The position numbers were made by a program, and so were the translations under genes. The notes beneath the pieces were generated by a model. It did not search any database. It saw only the letters and a list, made by a program, of their open reading frames with translations, and had not been told where the DNA came from. A DNA stretch of 64,000 nucleotides, taken from positions 434,001-498,000 of the forward strand of contig JAXLUM010000001.1 in assembly GCA_046329515.1 (NCBI GenBank), read 5' to 3'. This stretch comes from Bog-950 sp046329515 (GTDB lineage: Bacteria > Bacteroidota > Bacteroidia > Chitinophagales > LD1). This document shows positions 8,892 through 17,850 of the stretch, in pieces. Numbering within the stretch: position 1 is the first letter of the stretch; every line of letters begins with the position of its first letter.

Positions 8892-11282
8892 ATGAGTCAA
8901 CGGATTTTTAGCCTGCTATTTTTTCTTCTCCTTATACATTTTTCTTTTTCGCAAACAGCTACCGTTAAAGGCATTGTAAAAGACGGTAGTAATAAGGACG
9001 CCCCTCTTGAATTGGCGAATGTGGTTCAACCGCCTGCCAATGGTACCTTTACTGATAGTTTGGGCCGGTACGAGTTAAAAGTTCAGCCGGGCGATGTGAC
9101 TATTATTTTCAGCTACACCGGTATGAAGGCTGATACCCAACAATTAAAACTAAAACCAGGTGAGGTTAAAACCCTTGATATTATACTGGGTACCGAAGGA
9201 AATGAGTTGCAGCAGGTAGTTGTGGGCGAAACCAAGATTGGTATAAAAATTCAGAAGGTTACCCAAACCGTAACTGTTATGGGGCAACGGGTATTGGAAT
9301 CAAACAACATTACCAATATACAATCTGCCATGAACAAAATACCGGGAGTTACCATCCTGGACGGGCAAATGAGTATACGCGGGGGGAGTGGTTATGCTTA
9401 TGGTTCGGGCAGCCGCGTGTTGTTAGTGGTGGATGAAATGCCATTAATGAGTGCCGACCGCGGTGGTATTGTATGGCCTTTAATGCCGGTTGAAAACCTG
9501 GAGCAGGTAGAATTGGTGAAAGGCGCAAGCACGGTGCAGTACGGAAGTAGCGCCTTAAACGGGGTAATAAATGTTACCACCGGTTATGCCAAAGATACAC
9601 CTATAACCAAGTTCAGTTTCTTTTATGAAGCTATTGGTAAACCACCGGTTGATTCCTTTCAATGGTGGAAAAGAAACGGCCGCTTTTTTGAAAACCCTAA
9701 CACCATTGGCTTTAGCTTTATGCATAGCCAAAAGTTTCATGATGTAGACTTTGTGTTTAGTGGCTTAATGCAGGGTAGCCAAAGCTATTTACAGCAGGAG
9801 TATGACTACTTTACCCGTTTTACGCAAAAGCTGCGTTGGCAACCGCACAGGCTTAAGCGTTTAACCCTGGAAATAATGTCAAACCTGCTTTATCGTCGTA
9901 GCGGTTCATCTTTCTATTGGCAGGATGGCGGTCACCCTTACATTACGGCTTCAGGCGTTAACCTGAACGAGCGTTATTTTTATGCCTTCATCGACCCCAA
10001 GATTCGCTTTTTAGATAAAAGAAATAATCAATATAAGTTATTGACCCGTATCAGCCGCCAAAACAATGTAGATGGTGATACTGATTTTTGGGTTTTCCGC
10101 ACGGATTTCCAGTTCAGGCATGACTTCGGAAATATTGTAAGGTTGTTGATGGGTATTAACAATGAACATTCTATAATAAAGGATGGTACGTTAGGCACGC
10201 ACCAGCAGGATTTCGGGGGCGGGTTTGCACAGTTAGAGGTAAACTATAAGTGGCTTAGCGCTAATGTTGGCGCCCGCGAAGAATATTATCGTTTAGATAG
10301 CGCTATAAGTCCCACAGTGCCTGTTTTTCGTGCAGGTGTAAACTTTGAGATAAGAAAATATAACTACATAAGACTTTCTTTTGGCCAGTCTTTCCGCGTG
10401 CCAAGTATTGCTGAGCGCTTTGTGCAATATAACCTTGCAGGCATACGCATTCTTCCCAATTATGGCATTAAACCTGAAAGAGGCTTTACTGCTGAAATTG
10501 GATATAAGCGAAGCTTAAAGTTTGGTAAGTGGTTGGGTTACTTTGATGCAGCGGCATTTGTTACAGAATTCCGCGATATGATTGAATTTACGTTTGGTAC
10601 GAAATACACTCCACAGGATGGACTTTATCCTTTCTTCCAATCGCAAAACGTAAGCAGAGCGAGGGTGTTTGGCTGGGAATTTAATTTGTTTGGTGAAGGG
10701 AAAATGGGCCCTGTGGACATGAGTGCATTAGTGGGCTATACGTACTTTTACGGAGTTGACTTAAATGATACAACGGTTACCCATAACGTGGGCGACTTTT
10801 TGGGCGATGCCTTTAAAAAATACAGATTACCAACCCCGGTAGACGTTAATGGAGACCCATCATATGCGGCATGGGACTCTCTTACCCAAGGGATGTTGAA
10901 GTATCGCAATCGACATACATTTAAAGCTGATTTGGACTTTATTTTTTACAACCGCGTTCGCTTTGGTACAAGTATTCAGTACTACAGCTTTATGGATAGG
11001 GTCGATAAAATTTTCGAAGTCTTTATTAAGGATATCCGCAGTTTACGGGAGCAGCGCTTAAATAAAGGAGATGTGATATGGGACCTCCGCGCCGGCTATA
11101 TATTCAACCCTAATATTCAACTAAACTTTTTGGTGAAGAATGTATTGAATGCGAATTATGCCTTGCGGGTAGCTAAACCGGATAGGCCACGGTCATTTAC
11201 GGTACAAATGGTGCTTAATTTTGGCGGCATGAATAAACAACAAAGCAAAGCACGGCAAAGTAGTCCTGCCGGCTCATTGTAA
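8892..11282 (+). CDS. TonB-dependent outer-membrane receptor
   Basis: A 796-residue outer-membrane receptor. The signal peptide (MSQRIFSLLFFLLLIHFSFSQ) is followed by a CarboxypepD-reg-like domain (about 22-105, start TATVKGIVKDG). The plug domain contains the phrases GVTILDGQMSIRGGSGYAYG and VELVKGASTVQYGSSALNGV, and a 22-strand-type barrel rich in aromatic ends follows. I choose the ATG at 8892 over an in-frame GTG two codons upstream; AAAAGG precedes it. A tail of about 20 polar residues (after VLNFGG) extends past the usual terminal beta-strand, which is unusual because BamA normally reads the last strand. No TonB-box or substrate-specific neighbour (SusD, siderophore genes) is present, so the ligand is unknown. 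Confidence 0.9.
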   Translation: MSQRIFSLLFFLLLIHFSFSQTATVKGIVKDGSNKDAPLELANVVQPPANGTFTDSLGRYELKVQPGDVTIIFSYTGMKADTQQLKLKPGEVKTLDIILGTEGNELQQVVVGETKIGIKIQKVTQTVTVMGQRVLESNNITNIQSAMNKIPGVTILDGQMSIRGGSGYAYGSGSRVLLVVDEMPLMSADRGGIVWPLMPVENLEQVELVKGASTVQYGSSALNGVINVTTGYAKDTPITKFSFFYEAIGKPPVDSFQWWKRNGRFFENPNTIGFSFMHSQKFHDVDFVFSGLMQGSQSYLQQEYDYFTRFTQKLRWQPHRLKRLTLEIMSNLLYRRSGSSFYWQDGGHPYITASGVNLNERYFYAFIDPKIRFLDKRNNQYKLLTRISRQNNVDGDTDFWVFRTDFQFRHDFGNIVRLLMGINNEHSIIKDGTLGTHQQDFGGGFAQLEVNYKWLSANVGAREEYYRLDSAISPTVPVFRAGVNFEIRKYNYIRLSFGQSFRVPSIAERFVQYNLAGIRILPNYGIKPERGFTAEIGYKRSLKFGKWLGYFDAAAFVTEFRDMIEFTFGTKYTPQDGLYPFFQSQNVSRARVFGWEFNLFGEGKMGPVDMSALVGYTYFYGVDLNDTTVTHNVGDFLGDAFKKYRLPTPVDVNGDPSYAAWDSLTQGMLKYRNRHTFKADLDFIFYNRVRFGTSIQYYSFMDRVDKIFEVFIKDIRSLREQRLNKGDVIWDLRAGYIFNPNIQLNFLVKNVLNANYALRVAKPDRPRSFTVQMVLNFGGMNKQQSKARQSSPAGSL

Positions 11283-11356
11283 GCCGCTGTTTATCATTTG
11301 CTTACCTATTGATTAAAATCATTTCGAAAAAACTACTACGATTTATAACATTTTTT

Positions 11357-11364
11357 TACATTTG
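11357..11364 (+). promoter_or_regulatory. Possible promoter -7 element upstream of the giant fibre gene
   Basis: TACATTTG matches the Bacteroidetes -7 consensus TAnnTTTG and lies in the 274-base gap between the TonB receptor and the fibre gene, about 190 bases before the ATG. No convincing TTTG -33 box is found 19 bases upstream. A second match, TAAATTTG, occurs at 11427-11434. Either would give a long leader. Weak evidence. Confidence 0.3.
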
Positions 11365-11556
11365 TAGGCCCCCTTGTGACTTTTTGAACTTGCCGTTTTG
11401 ATGAATGGCAAAACATAAATTAAAGTTAAATTTGCGACACCTAATCCACAGGGAAATTCCTCTTGCCTTACTCCTGACCTACGGACACACTTTATAGTTT
11501 GTTTTTAAGCAAGGTATTGGTTTAAACTCTCTGCGGCCATTAAAATTTCTACCCCC

Positions 11557-14500
11557 ATGAAAAAGATCTACCCAATCTTTTTGCTACTTGCTTTTGCTTT
11601 ATGCAGCAGCCATTTGTTTGCCCAGGTTCCACAGGCCATTAACTACCAGGCCATAGCCCGTGATGCGGGTGGAAGTGTATTGGCTAACAAAAACATTTCG
11701 GTAAGGTTTACCATTAACAATGGTATTAACCCGGGAACGCCCGTTTACCAGGAAACGCAAACTGCGGTTACCAACCAATTTGGTTTGTTTACACTGAAGT
11801 TGGGTTATGGTAGCCCTAATATTGGCAGCTTTGCTGCTATTAGCTGGGCTGGCGGCAATAAATACTTATTGGTGGAGTACGACCCCAACGGTGGAACAAG
11901 CTACATAAACATGGGCTCTACCGAGTTGGTGAGTGTTCCTTATGCATTGTATGCCGAAACAGCAGGTAGCGCTGCGGGTACCGGGCCAACTGGGCCAACA
12001 GGGCCTGCCGGCGCTAATGGTGTTAAAGGCGCAACCGGTGCTACGGGTGCCACAGGGGCAAGCGGTGTTAAAGGTGCAACGGGCTCTACAGGTGCAACCG
12101 GGGCTACAGGTCCGCAAGGCCCTGCAGGGGCTAATGGCGCAACCGGGGCCAATGGCAGTAATGGTGTTACAGGTGCTACGGGCGCAACAGGTACTAGCAT
12201 AACCGGTATTGTTGATAATGGTAACGGCTCAGTAACTATTACTTTATCTAACGGTACCACCTACACTGTAAGTTCAGGGGCCACCGGTGCTACGGGCGCA
12301 ACAGGCCCGGCAGGCGCTGCAGGAACAGGCGTTACAGGACCAACCGGCCCCAGCGGTAGCGGTATAACTAACATAGTAAGCAATGGTAATGGAACTATAA
12401 CTATAACGTTAAGCGATGGTTCAACTTATACAGTTCAATCAGGTATTACTGGCGCTACAGGCGCGCAAGGGCCTGCGGGCGCTAATGGTGCTACCGGTGC
12501 GCAAGGTGCAACGGGTTTAGATGGCGCAACTGGTCCGCAGGGCGCTGCCGGAGTTGACGGCGCAACTGGTCCTCAGGGCCCGGCGGGTTCAAATGGCGCT
12601 ACAGGTGCTACCGGGGATGGCATTGCAAACATTATAGATAATGGTAATGGAACAATAACGATTGTTACTACCGGCGGTAATAGTTTTACGGTTCAATCAG
12701 GTATAACGGGCCCAACCGGCGCTACGGGCGCAACCGGTTCAGGTGGTGGTGCTACGGGTGCAACCGGCCCTACAGGTGCTAATGGAACAGATGGCGCAAC
12801 GGGCCCACAAGGCCCCACGGGCGCTAACGGCTTAGATGGAGCAACCGGCCCTCAGGGACCAACAGGTGCAAATGGTTTAGACGGTGCTACGGGTCCACAA
12901 GGTGCTCAGGGTGTTACCGGACCAACCGGACCAACAGGTTCAGGTGGCGGTGCTACAGGTGCTACCGGCGATACAGGTCCGCAAGGCCCTGCCGGCGCAC
13001 AAGGTGCAACCGGCGCTAACGGTTTAGATGGAGCCACAGGTCCACAAGGCCCTCAAGGTATAACAGGCCCAACTGGTGCTACCGGTTCAGGTGGCGGAGC
13101 CACAGGCCCTACCGGCGATACTGGTCCGGCTGGTGCGAATGGCGCAGATGGCGCAACGGGCCCTCAAGGCCCAACAGGTGCGAATGGTGCTGATGGTGCA
13201 ACTGGCCCTCAGGGACCAACAGGTGCAAACGGTTTAGACGGCGCAACAGGTCCACAGGGTCCTCAAGGTATTACAGGTCCTACTGGCCCAACCGGTTCAG
13301 GTGGCGGTGCTACAGGTGCCACCGGCGATACAGGTCCGCAAGGCCCGGCCGGCGCACAAGGTGCAACCGGTGCTAACGGTTTAGATGGAGCCACAGGTCC
13401 TCAGGGGCCACAGGGTGTTACCGGTGCGAATGGCATAGACGGCGCAACAGGCCCGCAAGGTGCTACCGGTGCAACGGGTAATGGTATTACAAATATTATA
13501 GATAATGGTAATGGAACAATTACGATAGTAACAAGCAGCGGTTCTACCTTTACCGTTCAAAGCGGAATTACCGGTGCAACCGGCCCAACCGGTGCAACCG
13601 GTGCGGGCGGTGGTGCTACAGGCGCAACGGGCCCTACAGGCGCAAATGGCACCGATGGTGTTACTGGCCCACAAGGTCCTGCAGGCGCTAATGGTGCCAC
13701 AGGTGCTAATGGTTTAGATGGTACAACTGGCCCGCAAGGTCCTGCCGGTGCTAACGGCGCTACAGGTCCTCAAGGTCTCCAGGGTATAACAGGTCCTACC
13801 GGCCCAACAGGTGCTGGTGGTGGCGCAACTGGAGCTACCGGTGCAACAGGCGCTAATGGAATAGATGGAGCCACAGGTCCTCAGGGTCCTGCTGGTGTTA
13901 ACGGTGCAACTGGTGCTAATGGATTAGACGGCGCAACAGGTCCGCAAGGCCCTGCCGGGGCCAATGGCTTAGATGGCGCTACTGGCCCACAAGGCCCGGC
14001 AGGTACTAATGGTGCCACCGGTGCTACAGGAAATGGCATTACAAATATTATAGATAATGGTAATGGAACAATTACCATAGTAACAAGTAACGGTTCTACA
14101 TTTACCGTTCAGAGTGGGATAACAGGTGCTACAGGTCCACAAGGCCCTGTTGGTGCAAATGGCGCAACGGGTGCACAAGGCGCGGCAGGTGCCACCGGTG
14201 CTAACGGCTTAGATGGTGCTACAGGACCACAGGGTGTAACAGGTCCTACCGGCGCAACGGGTGCAGGTGGGGGAGCAACTGGTGCAACAGGCGATACTGG
14301 ACCCCAGGGCCCCGCAGGTGCCAATGGAGCAACGGGTGCACAAGGGGTGGCCGGTCCAACCGGTGCTAGTGGTTTAGACGGTGCTACAGGTCCGCAGGGT
14401 ATACAAGGTATTACTGGCCCTACCGGCCCAACAGGTGCAGGTGGCGGCGCAACAGGTGCTACAGGCGATACAGGCCCGCAAGGCCCTGCCGGTGCTAATG

Positions 14501-15378
14501 GCACTACAGGCGCACAAGGCCCAGCCGGCCCTACAGGGGCAACGGGTAATAATGGATTGAATGGTTTAACAGGTGCTACCGGCGATACAGGCCCGCAAGG
14601 CCCTGCCGGTGCTAATGGCGCTACAGGCGCACAAGGCCCAGCCGGCCCTACAGGCGCTACAGGAAATAATGGATTGAATGGTGCTACCGGTTCTACCGGT
14701 GATACAGGCCCTCAAGGACCAGCCGGTGCAACAGGCGCAACAGGAGTGGGTGTTACAGGACCTACAGGCCCAACAGGTGCTGCAGGAAGTAATGGATTAA
14801 CAGGCGCTACCGGTGCAACAGGAAATGGTATTACAAATATTATAGATAATGGTAATGGAACTATTATCATAGTAACAAGCAGCGGTTCTACGTTTACTGT
14901 TCAGAGCGGAATAACAGGAGCTACGGGCCCAACCGGAGCGACCGGTGCGGGTGGCGGAGCTACAGGTGCTACCGGCCCAACAGGCGCTGATGGAATAACA
15001 GGCCCACAAGGTCCTGCTGGTCCAACGGGTGCTAATGGGGTTGACGGGGCAACTGGTGCACAAGGCCCGGCTGGTCCAACAGGAGCTACCGGTTCTAACG
15101 GTATAGATGGCGCTACGGGTCCACAGGGTATACAAGGTGTTACTGGTCCTACCGGCCCAACAGGTGCAGGTGGTGGCGCAACAGGTGCCACAGGCGATAC
15201 GGGCATAACTGGCCCGCAAGGTCCTGCCGGTGCTAACGGCGCTACAGGTCCTCAAGGTCTCCAGGGTATAACAGGTCCTACCGGCCCAACAGGTGCTGGT
15301 GGTGGCGCAACTGGAGCTACCGGTGCAACAGGCGCTAATGGAATAGATGGAGCCGCAACCTCAGTCCGTTTATGTTAA
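11557..15378 (+). CDS. Giant collagen-like fibre protein, N-terminal part (frame broken)
   Basis: This is the 5' part of what reads as one 12-kb gene ending at 23590. Residues 1-23 are a Sec signal peptide ending LFAQ. Residues 24-135 are a beta-rich domain (VPQAINYQAIARDAGG, QFGLFTLKLGYG, VPYALYAETAG) seen at the N-terminus of many Bacteroidota collagen-like and tail-fibre-like surface proteins. From about residue 145 the chain is almost pure Gly-X-Y with Thr in the Y position (GATGATGPTG) and frequent PQGPAG and NGLDG variants. It is interrupted by six copies of a ~30-residue non-collagen module with core NIIDNGNGTITIV. Collagen sequence implies a homotrimer. The frame stops at 15378, inside a corrupted repeat copy, so this end is not a natural C-terminus. 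The real product probably continues to the S74 domain. Confidence 0.8.
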   Translation: MKKIYPIFLLLAFALCSSHLFAQVPQAINYQAIARDAGGSVLANKNISVRFTINNGINPGTPVYQETQTAVTNQFGLFTLKLGYGSPNIGSFAAISWAGGNKYLLVEYDPNGGTSYINMGSTELVSVPYALYAETAGSAAGTGPTGPTGPAGANGVKGATGATGATGASGVKGATGSTGATGATGPQGPAGANGATGANGSNGVTGATGATGTSITGIVDNGNGSVTITLSNGTTYTVSSGATGATGATGPAGAAGTGVTGPTGPSGSGITNIVSNGNGTITITLSDGSTYTVQSGITGATGAQGPAGANGATGAQGATGLDGATGPQGAAGVDGATGPQGPAGSNGATGATGDGIANIIDNGNGTITIVTTGGNSFTVQSGITGPTGATGATGSGGGATGATGPTGANGTDGATGPQGPTGANGLDGATGPQGPTGANGLDGATGPQGAQGVTGPTGPTGSGGGATGATGDTGPQGPAGAQGATGANGLDGATGPQGPQGITGPTGATGSGGGATGPTGDTGPAGANGADGATGPQGPTGANGADGATGPQGPTGANGLDGATGPQGPQGITGPTGPTGSGGGATGATGDTGPQGPAGAQGATGANGLDGATGPQGPQGVTGANGIDGATGPQGATGATGNGITNIIDNGNGTITIVTSSGSTFTVQSGITGATGPTGATGAGGGATGATGPTGANGTDGVTGPQGPAGANGATGANGLDGTTGPQGPAGANGATGPQGLQGITGPTGPTGAGGGATGATGATGANGIDGATGPQGPAGVNGATGANGLDGATGPQGPAGANGLDGATGPQGPAGTNGATGATGNGITNIIDNGNGTITIVTSNGSTFTVQSGITGATGPQGPVGANGATGAQGAAGATGANGLDGATGPQGVTGPTGATGAGGGATGATGDTGPQGPAGANGATGAQGVAGPTGASGLDGATGPQGIQGITGPTGPTGAGGGATGATGDTGPQGPAGANGTTGAQGPAGPTGATGNNGLNGLTGATGDTGPQGPAGANGATGAQGPAGPTGATGNNGLNGATGSTGDTGPQGPAGATGATGVGVTGPTGPTGAAGSNGLTGATGATGNGITNIIDNGNGTIIIVTSSGSTFTVQSGITGATGPTGATGAGGGATGATGPTGADGITGPQGPAGPTGANGVDGATGAQGPAGPTGATGSNGIDGATGPQGIQGVTGPTGPTGAGGGATGATGDTGITGPQGPAGANGATGPQGLQGITGPTGPTGAGGGATGATGATGANGIDGAATSVRLC
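13725..15203 (+). repeat. Direct tandem duplication of ~1.48 kb, copy 1
   Basis: This clean copy is repeated immediately downstream (15207-16675). Landmarks align with a starting offset of 1482 bases that drifts to 1475, 1470, 1467 and back to about 1473 through indels in copy 2. Copy 1 keeps an uninterrupted collagen-like reading frame. Confidence 0.85.
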
Positions 15379-16675
15379 CGGTAACTGGTGCTAATGGATT
15401 AGACGGCGCAACACGTGGCAGCCTGCGCCGGGGCCAATGGCTTAGATGGCGCTACTGGCCCACAAGGCCCGGCAGTACAATGGTGCCACCGTGCTACAGG
15501 AAATGGCATTACAAATATTATAGATAATGGTAATGGAACAATTACCATAGTAACAAGTAACGGTTTCACATTTACCGTTCAGAGGGGATAACAGGTGCTA
15601 CAGGTCCACAAGGCCCTGTTGGTGCAAATGGCGCAACGGGTGCACAAGGCGCGCAGGCGCCACCGGTGCTAACGGCTTAGATGGTGCTACAGGACCACAG
15701 GGTGTAACAGGTCCTACCGGCGCAACGGGTGCAGGTGGGGAGCAACTGGTGCAACAGGCGATACTGGACCCCAGGCCCGCAGGTGCCAATGGAGCAACGG
15801 GTGCACAAGGGGGTGGCCGGTCCAACCGGTGCTAGTGGTTTAGACGGTGCTACAGGTCCGCAGGGTATACAAGGTGGTTACTGGCCCTACCGGCCTAACA
15901 GGTGCAGGTGGCGGCGCAACAGGTGCCACAGGCGATACAGGCCCGCAAGGCCCTGCCGGTGCTAATGGCACTACAGGCGCACAAGGCCCAGCCGGCCCTA
16001 CAGGGGCAACGGGTAATAATGGATTGAATGGTTTAACAGGTGCTACCGGCGATACAGCCCTCGCAAGGCCCGGCCGGTGCTAATGGCGCTACAGGCGCAC
16101 AAGGCGTTCAGCCAGCCCTACAGGCGCTACAGGAAATAATGGATTGAATGGTGCTACCGGTTCTACCGGTGATACAGGCCCTCAAGGACCAGCCGGTGCA
16201 ACAGGCGCAACAGGAGTGGGTGTTACAGGACCTACAGGCCCAACAGGTGCTGCAGGAAGTAATGGATTAACAGGCGCTACCGGTGCAACAGGAAATGGTA
16301 TTACAAATATTATAGATACGGTAATGGAACTATTATCATAGTAAATTAAGCAGCGGTTCTTACGTTTACTGTTCAGAGCAATTAACAGAGAGCTACGGGC
16401 CCAACCGGAGCGACCGGTGCGGGTGGCGGAGCTACAGGTGCTACCGGCCCGAACAGGCGCTGATGGAATAACAGCCCACAAAGGTCCTGCTGGTCCAACG
16501 GGTGCTAATGGGGTTGACGGGGCAACTGGTGCACAAGGCCCGGCTGGTCCAACAGGAGCTACCGGTTCTAACGGTATAGATGGCGCTACGGGTCCACAGG
16601 GTATACAAGGTGTTACTGGTCCTACCGGCCCAACAGTGCAGGTGGTGGCGCAACAGGTGCCACAGGCGATACGGG
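15207..16675 (+). repeat. Direct tandem duplication of ~1.48 kb, copy 2 (indel-ridden)
   Basis: The first ~150 bases are identical to copy 1. From about 15355 there are at least twenty small insertions and deletions, mostly in homopolymers or short GC runs: for instance, where copy 1 has five G's copy 2 has four, and GGCCCC becomes GCCC. The pattern is that of unpolished long-read consensus. Confidence 0.85.
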
Positions 16676-17425
16676 CCCACAAGGCAGCGGGTGCCAATGG
16701 CGCTACGGGCGCACAAGGCCCAGCCGGCCCAACAGGCGCTACAGGAAATAATGGATTAAATGTGCTACCGGTTCTACTGGCGATACAGGCCCTCAAGGCC
16801 CAGCCGGTGCAACAGGTGCAACCGGTGTTGGAGTTACCGGACCTACAGGCCCAACAGGGCCTGCTGGTAGTAATGGCTTAACCGGCCCAACAGGGCCTGC
16901 TGGTGCAACTGGTGCAGGTATAACCGGCCCAACAGGCGATACTGGTCCACAAGGTGCAGCAGGTGCTAATGGTGCCACAGGAGCACAAGGCCCAGCCGGC
17001 CCAACAGGCGCTACAGGAAATAATGGATTGAACGGCGTAACCGGTGCAACGGGAGATACAGGCCCTCAAGGCCCAGCCGGTGCAACAGGTGCTACCGGCG
17101 TTGGAGTTACCGGACCTACAGGCCCAACGGGTGCTGCAGGTAGTAATGGCTTAACCGGCCCTACAGGTCCTGCTGGTGCAACCGGTGCAGGTGTAACCGG
17201 CCCAACAGGCGATACCGGTCCGCAAGGAGCAGCGGGTGCTAATGGTGCTACAGGCCCACAAGGTCCTGCCGGCCCAACAGGCGCTACAGGAAATAATGGA
17301 TTAAATGGCGCAACAGGTGCAACGGGCGATACAGGGCCGCAAGGCCCTGCAGGTGCAACAGGTGCTACCGGTGCCAGAGCGTCGACCGGCAGCCTCAACG
17401 GGTGCTGCAGGTAGTAATGGCTTAA
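15379..17425 (+). pseudogene. Frame-disrupted middle of the giant fibre gene
   Basis: This stretch encodes the same collagen-like sequence as its flanks, but the coding frame jumps repeatedly. Frame fragments run through about 15598-16880. A clean interval at roughly 16763-17380 reads in the frame of 17028, and a second corrupted patch (about 17380-17455) contains a segment GCGTCGACCGGCAGC absent from sister repeats. After it the frame matches the C-terminal part. At least one more single-base loss is near 16762 (AATGTGCTACC for AATGGTGCTACC). I read the whole as sequence error or misassembly inside a repetitive gene. Genuine decay is the alternative. Confidence 0.7.
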
Positions 17426-17850
17426 CCGGCCCAACAGGGCCTGCTGGTAAACTGCGCAGGTGTAACCGGCCCAACAGGCGATACTGGTCCACAAGGTGCA
17501 GCGGGTGCTAATGGCGCTACAGGCGCACAAGGCCCTGCCGGCCCAACAGGCGCTACAGGAAATAATGGATTAAATGGTGCAACAGGTGCAACGGGCGATA
17601 CAGGCCCTCAAGGCCCAGCCGGTGCAACAGGTGCAACCGGGGTTGGAGTTACCGGACCTACAGGCCCAACGGGTGCTGCAGGTAGTAATGGTTTAACCGG
17701 TCCTACAGGGCCTGCTGGTGCAACCGGTGCAGGTGTAACCGGCCCAACAGGCGATACGGGTCCGCAAGGCGCGGCGGGTGCTAATGGTGCTACAGGCCCA
17801 CAAGGTCCTGCCGGCCCAACAGGTGCTACAGGAAATAATGGATTAAATGG
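16763..17850 (+). repeat. ~270-bp tandem repeats (about 90 residues each) in the collagen-like region
   Basis: The landmark GTTACCGGACCTACAGG recurs at 16833, 17106 and 17648, and a corrupted version lies near 17380. This gives a period of 270-273 bases and four units. Each unit encodes a GLTGPTGPAG / TGDTGPQG / NNGLNG / VGVTGPTG series. Such identical units would recombine or collapse easily in assembly. Confidence 0.75.
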
